This document shows, piece after piece, positions 8,781 through 16,664 of a stretch of 64,000 nt of DNA. The DNA lies in assembly GCF_001314995.1 (NCBI RefSeq), contig NZ_CP012938.1, forward strand, positions 1,488,001-1,552,000, written 5' to 3'. The position numbers were made by a program, and so were the translations under genes. The notes under the pieces are model-generated. The model searched no databases. It saw nothing but the letters and a program-made list of their open reading frames with translations, and was not told the DNA's origin. The number at the start of each line of letters is the position of its first letter. The first letter of the stretch is position 1. The DNA comes from Bacteroides ovatus. GTDB lineage: Bacteria > Bacteroidota > Bacteroidia > Bacteroidales > Bacteroidaceae.

Positions 8781-10379
8781 TTAATATACTGCCGAAGCTA
8801 TGATTTGAATAAACAGAATCAGAAATACCATGGCAATCGGATAAACAGTTGCGTAAGCTACGCTCGGTATGTTACTGTCCACCATTGAATCGGCAGCAGC
8901 AAGTCCCGGAGTACTCGTCATACCTCCCGTTATCGTTCCCAGCAAATCGAGCAGACTGATTTTAAATACCAGACGTCCGACAATAGCTGCTACAAGCATC
9001 GGTATCAATGTGATGGCAGCTCCTACTCCGAACATCAGCAATCCGCTTTCCTGGAAAGTGGCTACCAGATTCTTACCGGCAGAAGTTCCCACTTCGGCAA
9101 GAAAAAGAAGCAGACCTAACTGGCGCAACAACTGATTGGCAGGTCCGGACATAGACCAGATGATGGGGCCTGTCTTACCAATCGCACTCAACACAAGGGC
9201 TACCATCAATACTCCGCCGGTCAGTCCCGGAGAGAATGACAGACTATCAGAGAAAGATATATTTATTTTGCCGAACAGCACTCCCAGTACAATACCCATC
9301 GCAATGGGGAAGAAATCCGTATCAGACAGTTTCTTCGCATTGTTACCCAGCAGGCGGGCTACTCCTTTAAGTCCTTCTTTCTCACCGACAACCATCAATT
9401 TATCACCAAACTTCAAAGCGAGATCTGGAGATGGAGACAAATCAATACCGCTTCGACGGACACGAGTCACTGTACAACCAAAATTTTTCTGTAAGTTCAA
9501 ATCACCCAGTTGTTTATTTATCATGTCCTTTTTGGTCAACAGTAAAGATTCTATTTCCTGCGTTTTATCCAAAGGCAGTTCGCCTTCTTCTCTCTTACCG
9601 ATTAACACAGCAAGCTGATTTAATGATTCTTCGCTACCTACGGCTTGTATGTAGTCTCCTTCACGCAGCACTGTATGGGCTGTAGGAATAGATATTTCAT
9701 CATTGTGCTTCAGACGGGAAATAACAGCGCCCGTCATACCGCGTGCATTAATTTGCATCAGGTTACGGTTGAACACATGCGAATTGGTGACACGGTAGAT
9801 ACAAGTAGTCAGTTCTGGAAATTGTCCGCGACGTTCTATCTCCAGGCGACGGGCTTCTTTATCCAAATCTACCCGCATAATTTTAGGTAACAGTTTGACA
9901 AACAGAATCACGCCGATTACTCCAAACGGATATGCGATACCGTAAGCAATGGATGCCAAAGGAGAATTGGTACTGTCAATAGCAACCGCCAGACCCGGTG
10001 TACTGGTCAACGCACCGGCAATCAGACCGACAATACTCGGTGTATCAATATCAAATGCGTACTTCAACCCGACTGCGGTCAGGCAGGCGGAACAAATTAT
10101 AAGCATAGTAATGAGAATAAGCGTCTTTCCTTTACTGCGGAAAGAATCGAAGAATCCGGGCCCTGCCTGAATACCGATGGTAAAAATGAAGAGCACCAAA
10201 CCGAAGTTTCCTAATTCTTTAGGAATGATAACACCAAAATGCCCGAAAAGAAGGGCAATGAAAATAACTGCCGACACATCGAGAGATAATCCTCTGATTT
10301 TTATTCTTCCCAGCATAAACCCTAATGCGACAATCAGGAAAAGGGAAAAATAAGAGGAATGCAATAAGTCAGTAAACAT
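8781..10379 (-). CDS. AspT/YidE/YbjL-type transporter with two RCK_C domains
   Basis: A 532-residue membrane protein. It has two homologous membrane halves of the AspT/YidE/YbjL duplication type (about residues 5-170 and 360-530), each with a TSTPGLA motif (ALTSTPGLAVAID and GMTSTPGLAAADS). Between them lie two RCK_C (TrkA-C) regulatory domains (about 195-280 and 285-365). Family members include the aspartate:alanine exchanger AspT; the substrates of YidE and YbjL themselves are not firmly known. The length is normal for the family. It lies in line with the minus-strand genes on either side but with gaps of about 45-70 bp, so operon membership is uncertain. I would not assign a substrate. Confidence 0.88.
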   Translation of the reverse strand: MFTDLLHSSYFSLFLIVALGFMLGRIKIRGLSLDVSAVIFIALLFGHFGVIIPKELGNFGLVLFIFTIGIQAGPGFFDSFRSKGKTLILITMLIICSACLTAVGLKYAFDIDTPSIVGLIAGALTSTPGLAVAIDSTNSPLASIAYGIAYPFGVIGVILFVKLLPKIMRVDLDKEARRLEIERRGQFPELTTCIYRVTNSHVFNRNLMQINARGMTGAVISRLKHNDEISIPTAHTVLREGDYIQAVGSEESLNQLAVLIGKREEGELPLDKTQEIESLLLTKKDMINKQLGDLNLQKNFGCTVTRVRRSGIDLSPSPDLALKFGDKLMVVGEKEGLKGVARLLGNNAKKLSDTDFFPIAMGIVLGVLFGKINISFSDSLSFSPGLTGGVLMVALVLSAIGKTGPIIWSMSGPANQLLRQLGLLLFLAEVGTSAGKNLVATFQESGLLMFGVGAAITLIPMLVAAIVGRLVFKISLLDLLGTITGGMTSTPGLAAADSMVDSNIPSVAYATVYPIAMVFLILFIQIIASAVY

Positions 10380-10426
10380 AAAAATAAAGGTTAGTTAGTT
10401 TAAGGGCGCGAAGGTACGGATTTTAT

Positions 10427-11329
10427 TTAATCCTCACAACATTCGTTGCTGCAAGTAGCTCTTTCGTCTTCAAACTCCAAAGTGGCATGATGAATGCCTG
10501 CCTCTTCGAGTGCTTCCTTTATATGATGTTTCACTTCCTCCAACTGTGTGATATTATCAATGACAACGTGGGCAGTCAGAGCGGTTTCCGTTGTGCTTAA
10601 CGCCCAAATATGCAAGTGATGGCAATTCTCCACACCGGGTTGTTCCACGATAAGTTGCTGTATCTTTTGAGCGTCTATCCCCACTGGTACTCCATCCAAA
10701 GACAACCGGAGACTGTCATGAAGCAATCCCCAGGTAGAGACAATAATAATAACAGCAATGCCAAGTCCGATAATCGGGTCAATGATGCTCCATCCTGTAT
10801 ACGTAATAATAATACCGGAAGCAACTACACCGACAGATACCAGTGTATCTGCTGCCATGTGCAAGTAGGCCCCCTTCACATTCAGATCCTTATCTTTATC
10901 TTTCATGAAAAGCCATGCAGTAAGCGCATTGATGACCACTCCCACCCCAGCTGTCCATGCGATAGCGGAACCATCAACCGAAACCGGATGAAATAATTTG
11001 TCTATGCTCTCGGCAATAATAATGCCAACAGCAATCAACAGTATAACTGCATTTAATAAAGAAACAAGTATCGTACTCTTCTTATATCCATACGTGTAAC
11101 GACTATTAGGGTGAACTTTCTCCAACCGGAAGGCCAACATGGCAAGTACCAGACTGGCTACATCACCCAAATTATGCCCGGCATCGGAAAGTAACCCCAA
11201 AGAATTATAATAAAATCCTACTCCGAATTCTACTATGACAAAAGTTATATTCAGAGCGATGCCTATGATAAAAGCTTTATTGAGCGATGTCAACCGATGA
11301 CTATGTTCGTGGTGATGATGAGGTTCCAT
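10427..11329 (-). CDS. Zinc-type cation diffusion facilitator (CzcD/ZitB-like)
   Basis: A 300-residue CDF exporter with a His-rich N-terminus (MEPHHHHEHSHR). Six membrane segments contain the classical zinc ligands H52-x3-D56 (HNLGD) and H157-x3-D161 (HMAAD), followed by a cytoplasmic domain ending in a Cys-rich tail (CSNECCED). CDF proteins of this subtype export Zn(II), sometimes Cd or Co, against protons. Compare the CDF at 1779-2693, which lacks these His ligands. The ATG at 11329 directly precedes the His run. The TonB cassettes nearby and the His-rich small proteins make a metal theme for this end of the window, though co-regulation is not shown. Confidence 0.92.
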   Translation of the reverse strand: MEPHHHHEHSHRLTSLNKAFIIGIALNITFVIVEFGVGFYYNSLGLLSDAGHNLGDVASLVLAMLAFRLEKVHPNSRYTYGYKKSTILVSLLNAVILLIAVGIIIAESIDKLFHPVSVDGSAIAWTAGVGVVINALTAWLFMKDKDKDLNVKGAYLHMAADTLVSVGVVASGIIITYTGWSIIDPIIGLGIAVIIIVSTWGLLHDSLRLSLDGVPVGIDAQKIQQLIVEQPGVENCHHLHIWALSTTETALTAHVVIDNITQLEEVKHHIKEALEEAGIHHATLEFEDERATCSNECCED

Positions 11330-11409
11330 ATTATATATTGTTATTATATCTAATATACAAAAAACATCTTACCCGGAGATTAGTTCATCCTTTTCCACTT
11401 TTGGCAGTA

Positions 11410-11790
11410 TTAACGACTGGTTAGTTTTTCCATAAACTTATTCCGGTCTACCACATAACGTATATGTGTTCCTTCACCAATTTTACCCTGTGAATCAGAG
11501 GCTACTACGGAAAATGTTAACTTTCGTCCCTCTACCTCAAGAAGTGTGGCTGTTACAAGAACCGTGTCTCCCAATGCAGTGGGTTTAAGATGTGTAGTCT
11601 GAATCATTGCTCCTACCGTTGTACTGCCTTCCGGCAGTTGATCTTCAACAGCAGACAAAGCTGCATTTTCCATGAATGCTACCATAGCGGGAGTAGCAAG
11701 AACAGGGAGATCACCCGATCCCATTGCCACTGCCAGATTTTCCGGTTTAACCACTACTTCCTTTATAAATTGCAATCCTTTTTCTAACAT
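11410..11790 (-). CDS. Hotdog-fold thioesterase (FlK-like)
   Basis: A 126-residue protein of the single-domain hotdog acyl-CoA thioesterase type, close in layout to fluoroacetyl-CoA thioesterase FlK and its relatives. Visible features are the helix segment MVAFMENAALSAVEDQLPEG, which supplies the substrate pocket in this group, and the strand with GTHIRYVVD near the end. The probable activity is hydrolysis of a small acyl-CoA in the cytoplasm; the physiological substrate cannot be read from sequence. It lies 18 bp downstream of the membrane protein gene at 11809-12690, same strand, so the two are probably co-transcribed. Confidence 0.82.
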   Translation of the reverse strand: MLEKGLQFIKEVVVKPENLAVAMGSGDLPVLATPAMVAFMENAALSAVEDQLPEGSTTVGAMIQTTHLKPTALGDTVLVTATLLEVEGRKLTFSVVASDSQGKIGEGTHIRYVVDRNKFMEKLTSR

Positions 11791-11808
11791 AATTTCTGAT
11801 TCTATATT

Positions 11809-12690
11809 TTAGTTATGACTATTCTTCTTTTTAGCAGACTGGTAGAACAGAAATGCCAACAGAGCTAAAAAAGCCAAAAGTATCGTAATCATCTCTGTTG
11901 TATATGCCATTGGTTCTACCCATATTTCATGAAAGATATTCCAGCGTCCCAATACTTCTACAAAAGTCCAGAACACTACTACCGTAGCAATAGAAAAGCG
12001 CATGGCATATCCCCATTGAGCGATTTTCAACAGGCGTTTAAACATAAAAAATGAACCTGCCAGACAGCCGAAAGCAACTATAGCAGTAACAGGGCTATGC
12101 TCGCCGACAGAATTCTCATCATAACAGAAGAGCAGCACGAGATAGCTCGTCCACATGATGAGATTTAACTCCATAAAAGTAACAATTGATGTATGACGTG
12201 TCATCGGCCGTACTACAATCGTGGTGGTACTCTTACGGAAAAAGACTTTTTGAAGATAGGTAAAGAAGTCGCATCCGCTTTTTATACTGAAAATGTAAAT
12301 CAACATAAACATCACCCAAAAACCGAAGGAGGAAGGCATGATTAAGTATTCCGGTTTTGTCACGACTTCACCGGCAGCGTTCAGCAATGGTTGCACTTCA
12401 TAACGATGTGCATAATATACGTAGATAAACTCTACCCATCCGGTCCAGAAGAGTAGTCCTCCGAATAATCCCCATAATGTCTGTCGTGTATCTCCTTTTG
12501 CAAACACTCCAATAATCACCATCACCAGACCTACTGCTCCCATCGTGAAAGCCGCATAGTGAAGAGCTGTGGATGAGAGCACATGCTCCATAAAAATCAT
12601 TAATGCATGCCCCAACGGCATAGTAAACAATACAATCAGGAAAGAAGTAATCCCTGTCAATACACTTTTTCTACTGTAGCCGCCTTTCAT
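11809..12690 (-). CDS. Polytopic membrane protein of unknown function
   Basis: A 293-residue protein with about seven hydrophobic segments. The first follows a basic N-terminus (MKGGYSRKS) and the last ends in a lysine-rich tail (QSAKKKNSHN). I do not recognise a named family. Aromatic and Met-rich helices (LLFWTGWVEFIYVYYAHRYE) and a few His residues are present, but no catalytic motif stands out. It is followed after 18 bp by a thioesterase gene. A TAnnTTTG element (TATTTTTG, 12737-12744 on the minus strand) lies 47 bp upstream of the ATG. It is divergent from the hmu operon. Confidence 0.7.
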   Translation of the reverse strand: MKGGYSRKSVLTGITSFLIVLFTMPLGHALMIFMEHVLSSTALHYAAFTMGAVGLVMVIIGVFAKGDTRQTLWGLFGGLLFWTGWVEFIYVYYAHRYEVQPLLNAAGEVVTKPEYLIMPSSFGFWVMFMLIYIFSIKSGCDFFTYLQKVFFRKSTTTIVVRPMTRHTSIVTFMELNLIMWTSYLVLLFCYDENSVGEHSPVTAIVAFGCLAGSFFMFKRLLKIAQWGYAMRFSIATVVVFWTFVEVLGRWNIFHEIWVEPMAYTTEMITILLAFLALLAFLFYQSAKKKNSHN

Positions 12691-12736
12691 TTTCTTCTCA
12701 TTTTAATTTTTTAATCATCAATTTAGTAAAAGACTG

Positions 12737-12744
12737 CAAAAATA
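12737..12744 (-). promoter_or_regulatory. -7 element for the 12690 gene
   Basis: It reads TATTTTTG on the minus strand, matching TAnnTTTG, in the divergent region shared with the hmu operon. Confidence 0.45.
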
Positions 12745-12814
12745 ACGAGTTAATCCACTCCTCCCAATACCTACATATAATTAAAGCCTCTCATTTTTTC
12801 ATTTCTTTTAGGTA

Positions 12815-12845
12815 TTTCCCCCGTATATATATCCCCGTAACTTTG
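12815..12845 (+). promoter_or_regulatory. Probable hmu operon promoter
   Basis: TTTC (12815-12818), a 19-bp spacer and TAACTTTG (12838-12845) resemble the Bacteroides TTTG/TAnnTTTG promoter. It lies 41 bp before the first ATG of the operon. I see no clear Fur-type palindrome. Confidence 0.6.
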
Positions 12846-12886
12846 CAGCTGGAAATTTAATTAATCATTATCTATCAAAATTAAGT

Positions 12887-13783
12887 ATGAAAATCTTAAA
12901 CTTTTGGATGGTTGCCCTTATGGCAATATCTCTTTCTTCTACTTTCGTTTCTTGTAGCGACAACGACGACGATGAACCTAACTTTGCCAAAGAAATAGCA
13001 GGAGCTTATAAAGGTTATTCAGTCGGCGCATGCAATATGTTCTCTGATTATTTGTTGGGTGATGAATCCACAGCAACAATCACTGCCAACGAAGATGGTA
13101 CCATCAATTTGGTATATAAATCCGGATCTGGAGATTTCACTCTGAATAATTTAAAACTTTCTTCTAATAAGTCTTTCAGCGGTTCCGGTGAAGTTGCCAT
13201 GTCTATGGGCGGCAGCACAGGCGGTAGCTACGACTACACATTAGAAGGTAGTGTAGATGGTTCTAAAGTGTTAAGTTTGAAAGCCAATGTTGATATTCCT
13301 GTACCTATGGGAAAAATGGAGATTGATTTCATACAAGGAGAAACTCCTGTTGGTTATTATATAAAAGATACTTATAAATACCAAACTAATTTATCTCTTT
13401 CAGTCACTACTCCAGGAGGAAATACCACTGAATCTACTGAGGATTGCAAAGTTATCATCGAAAACCCAACAGGCAGTACAGTAGATGTTACCATTAGCGG
13501 CTTCAATAACACAAGCGGTTCTATGAATTATTTTGAAAAGTTCACTGTAAAGGGAGTAAATGTTACTAAAGCAAACGACGGTAGTTACTCACTCAATATC
13601 GGTAGCTTTGAAGCAGACACCCAAAAGACTACAGGAGAAATTCTGGCAATCACCGGTACGAGTTTAAGCGGTACAGTTAAGTCAGACGGAACAACTACTA
13701 TTACTGTAGTTTTTAAACCAGGAAGTATGCCATGGGACATTACAGCAGATTTTACTGGAAGCAATACTAACAGCGCACAATAA
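12887..13783 (+). CDS. Calycin-like lipoprotein, first gene of the hmu operon
   Basis: A 298-residue lipoprotein: hydrophobic signal ending VSCSDNDDDEP (lipobox Cys about residue 23), with an acidic stretch after the Cys that is common in Bacteroides surface-exposed lipoproteins. The rest is strand-rich, with Gly/Ser/Thr repeats such as SGSGEVAMSMGGSTGGSYDY and two similar halves, consistent with a calycin-like or beta-sandwich fold. It precedes hmuY by 15 bp, so it is the first cistron of the haem operon. The function is unknown; a second haem-binding or scavenging lipoprotein is a reasonable inference from position. It is not part of the six-gene hmuYRSTUV set of Porphyromonas gingivalis. 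Confidence 0.8.
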   Translation: MKILNFWMVALMAISLSSTFVSCSDNDDDEPNFAKEIAGAYKGYSVGACNMFSDYLLGDESTATITANEDGTINLVYKSGSGDFTLNNLKLSSNKSFSGSGEVAMSMGGSTGGSYDYTLEGSVDGSKVLSLKANVDIPVPMGKMEIDFIQGETPVGYYIKDTYKYQTNLSLSVTTPGGNTTESTEDCKVIIENPTGSTVDVTISGFNNTSGSMNYFEKFTVKGVNVTKANDGSYSLNIGSFEADTQKTTGEILAITGTSLSGTVKSDGTTTITVVFKPGSMPWDITADFTGSNTNSAQ

Positions 13784-13798
13784 ACGATTAAATAAGCA

Positions 13799-14482
13799 AT
13801 GAAAAGAAGCAGGAACGCTATTTTCAAATATACTATAGTACTGGGAGCGGCAATGTCGCTCTCTGCTTGTAATGGAATATTTGAAAATATTTATGATGCC
13901 CCCATCGAAACGGAGATGGAAATCAAGGAGAACAGCTTTTCACAAGTCAAGACTGTTGAATATACAGAATGGGCCTACATTAACCTTTCGGAACGTACAG
14001 TTACCACCGTTAAAATCGGAGAGGAATATGAGAGTCAAATTCCTGATAAGTGGGATTTCGCTATTCATCGTTATGATATAAAAACCAATGAGGGTGCTGC
14101 CTACAAAACAACTTACACAAGTATCGACGAGTTTAAAGCAACAGGTAAACTGCCTAAAGCGGAAGATTTTGTAAAAGATGAATGGACAACCGATAAAATA
14201 GCTATTGACATGTCGGGCATGATGGACGGAAACATTATCTACACAGAGTCTTACCGTAATGCTGTTCTTTCCAGCTGGCTGGACGTTAATACCGCAACAA
14301 TGCCTCCGGTATACACCATGTCAAACCAAGTCTTTTTGATACGTTTGAAAGACAATACATACGCCGCGATCCGTTTTACCAACTACATGAATGCCAGAGG
14401 TATAAAAGGATATATTGACTTCGATTTCCAATATCCGCTTGAGTTCGAGGACAACAACAATGAAACTAATCAACAAGAATGA
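13799..14482 (+). CDS. hmuY: HmuY-family haem-binding lipoprotein
   Basis: A 227-residue lipoprotein (lipobox LSAC, Cys24). HmuY proteins capture haem at the cell surface and pass it to HmuR. The family signature is KWDFAIHRYDIKTN (residues 84-97). The whole sequence has one histidine (H90), so the bis-His ligation of P. gingivalis HmuY cannot operate. Met residues at 138, 141, 142, 168 and 174 lie in the region where Tannerella and Prevotella homologues use Met-Met ligation, which is the likelier mode here (inference). The stop overlaps the hmuR start by four bases (ATGA, 14479-14482), showing translational coupling. Confidence 0.93.
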   Translation: MKRSRNAIFKYTIVLGAAMSLSACNGIFENIYDAPIETEMEIKENSFSQVKTVEYTEWAYINLSERTVTTVKIGEEYESQIPDKWDFAIHRYDIKTNEGAAYKTTYTSIDEFKATGKLPKAEDFVKDEWTTDKIAIDMSGMMDGNIIYTESYRNAVLSSWLDVNTATMPPVYTMSNQVFLIRLKDNTYAAIRFTNYMNARGIKGYIDFDFQYPLEFEDNNNETNQQE

Positions 14483-16626
14483 AACCTACATTTATAATCT
14501 CATTATTGCTTTTTTCATTTATAGCAACTTGCACCACATTAGCACAACACTCAACTTATCACATCAGCGGACGTGTAACTGATACAGAAGGGGAACCTCT
14601 CCCCGGTGCAACGATTTCCATCAAAGGTAAAGGAACCGGAGCCGTCACATCCGTCGACGGCACATATACATTACAACTCCCCGGAACCGGTACATACCTC
14701 ATCACCGCCTCGTATGTAGGCTATCAGCCACAAGAAAAAAGACTGACTGTAGGGAAAGAGAAAAGACTAAGTTTCCGCTTATCGGAAGATCAGTTTGACC
14801 TGGGAACAGTGGTTGTCACAGGTACACGTACTCCCAAATTACTGAAAGATGCTCCTATCATCACTCGTGTAATCACAGCAGACGATATAAAGAAGGTAGA
14901 TGCAACCAACGTAGGACAATTATTACAATCGGAACTGCCGGGCATTGAATTTTCCTATTCAATGGATCAGCAGGTTTCTATCAATATGCAGGGATTCGGA
15001 GGAAACTCTGTACTCTTCCTGGTAGATGGCGAACGTCTGGCAGGGGAAACTTTAAACAACGTCGACTACAACCGATTGAACCTCGATAACGTGGAACGGG
15101 TAGAAATTGTAAAAGGGGCTGCCTCTACTCTCTATGGTTCCAGTGCAGTAGGTGGCGTAATCAACATCATCACCCGTGATTCCGAGGACCCATGGAATTT
15201 AAATGTAAACAGCCGCTTCGGTGAACATAACGACCAACGATATGGCGGAACTTTCAGTTTCAAAGCCGGTAAATTCAACAGCCAGACGAATGTGCAACAT
15301 ACAATGTCCGATTCTTACGACGTACCGGAAGGAGATGTGACAACCATCTTCGGAAACCGCACATGGAATGTGAAAGAACGTCTTGTTTACAGACCGATTG
15401 AACAGTTGAAACTGACTGCACGCGGAGGTTATTATTTCCGCGAACGGGATAAGACCGGAGACAGCAAAGACCGTTATCGTGATTTCAGCGGAGGTCTGAA
15501 AGCCAACTATGATTTCAACATCATGAGTAATCTGGAAGTTGCCTATACATTCGACCAATATGATAAAAGTGATTATCTGACCCCATACAAATACGATGTC
15601 CGTGATTACAGCAATGTGCAACATAGCGTACGCGCACTCTACAATTACACCTTCAACGATAAAAACATTCTGACCGTAGGAGGAGATTATATGCGTGACT
15701 ATCTATTGTCTTATCAATTTACCAACAATGGAAGTTATACCATGCACTCGGCAGATGCATTCGGACAGTTCGACTGGAACCCGACCGAACATTTCAACGT
15801 AATCAGCGGGGTACGTTTCGACTATTTCTCACAATCTAACGTACGTCATATATCTCCGCACATCGGACTGATGTACAAAATAGCCAACTGCTCCCTCCGT
15901 GGCTCATACTCACAGGGATTCCGCTCTCCTACCCTCAAAGAAATGTATATGAACTTCGACATGGCAAATGCCATGATGATTTATGGTAATCCCGACCTGA
16001 AATCGGAGACGAGCCACAACTTCTCGCTCTCGGCGGAATATACCAAGAACCGTTACAATTTTACCGTTTCAGGATATTACAACCTTGTCAATGACCGGAT
16101 CGACCTGACTTCATTCCGCGACACTGACGGAAGATGGGCACAGCTATATATCAATACAGAGAAAGTAGACATCGCCGGTGTGGATATCAACGCCTCCGCC
16201 AAATATCCTTGTGGTCTGGGAATACGTGTTTCTTACGGATACCTCCACGAGTTTATGCGCGACGGACAAATGAAATTCTCCAGTACCCGCCCACATTCAG
16301 CGACCGCACGTATCGAATACGGCAAATCATGGGATAATTATCAATTCAATCTTTCCCTGAACGGACGTGCGTTATCCAAAGTAGAAACCAATAAATATGT
16401 GGGCAATAATCCGGATGAAGGGACTACCGGAGTGACTTATCCGGGATATACGATGTGGAACCTGACGTTGACACAAGGGATCTGGAAAGGAGTCAGCCTG
16501 AATATGGCCGTCAACAACATATTTAATTATGTTCCGAGCTATTATGACGCAAACTCTCCTTATACCCGGGGAAGCAACTTCTCCATCGGACTTGCATTAG
16601 ACGTAGACAGGTTCTTCAGAAAATAG
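14479..16626 (+). CDS. hmuR: TonB-dependent haem receptor HmuR
   Basis: A 715-residue outer-membrane receptor: signal peptide ending in LAQ, carboxypeptidase-regulatory domain (about 28-110), plug (about 115-240, with GAASTLYGSSAVGGVINIIT) and a beta-barrel. The haem-receptor FRAP/NPxL region appears as GFRSPTLKEMY followed by GNPDLKSET (about residue 504). It imports haem delivered by HmuY, powered by TonB. The gene overlaps hmuY by four bases and is followed after 38 bp by hmuS. The length is normal and no disruption is seen, unlike the TonB receptors at 5948-8269 and 53326-56664. Confidence 0.93.
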   Translation: MKPTFIISLLLFSFIATCTTLAQHSTYHISGRVTDTEGEPLPGATISIKGKGTGAVTSVDGTYTLQLPGTGTYLITASYVGYQPQEKRLTVGKEKRLSFRLSEDQFDLGTVVVTGTRTPKLLKDAPIITRVITADDIKKVDATNVGQLLQSELPGIEFSYSMDQQVSINMQGFGGNSVLFLVDGERLAGETLNNVDYNRLNLDNVERVEIVKGAASTLYGSSAVGGVINIITRDSEDPWNLNVNSRFGEHNDQRYGGTFSFKAGKFNSQTNVQHTMSDSYDVPEGDVTTIFGNRTWNVKERLVYRPIEQLKLTARGGYYFRERDKTGDSKDRYRDFSGGLKANYDFNIMSNLEVAYTFDQYDKSDYLTPYKYDVRDYSNVQHSVRALYNYTFNDKNILTVGGDYMRDYLLSYQFTNNGSYTMHSADAFGQFDWNPTEHFNVISGVRFDYFSQSNVRHISPHIGLMYKIANCSLRGSYSQGFRSPTLKEMYMNFDMANAMMIYGNPDLKSETSHNFSLSAEYTKNRYNFTVSGYYNLVNDRIDLTSFRDTDGRWAQLYINTEKVDIAGVDINASAKYPCGLGIRVSYGYLHEFMRDGQMKFSSTRPHSATARIEYGKSWDNYQFNLSLNGRALSKVETNKYVGNNPDEGTTGVTYPGYTMWNLTLTQGIWKGVSLNMAVNNIFNYVPSYYDANSPYTRGSNFSIGLALDVDRFFRK

Positions 16627-16664
16627 AAAAGATAAAACTACATACAAAGCTAAAAATAAGAGAA

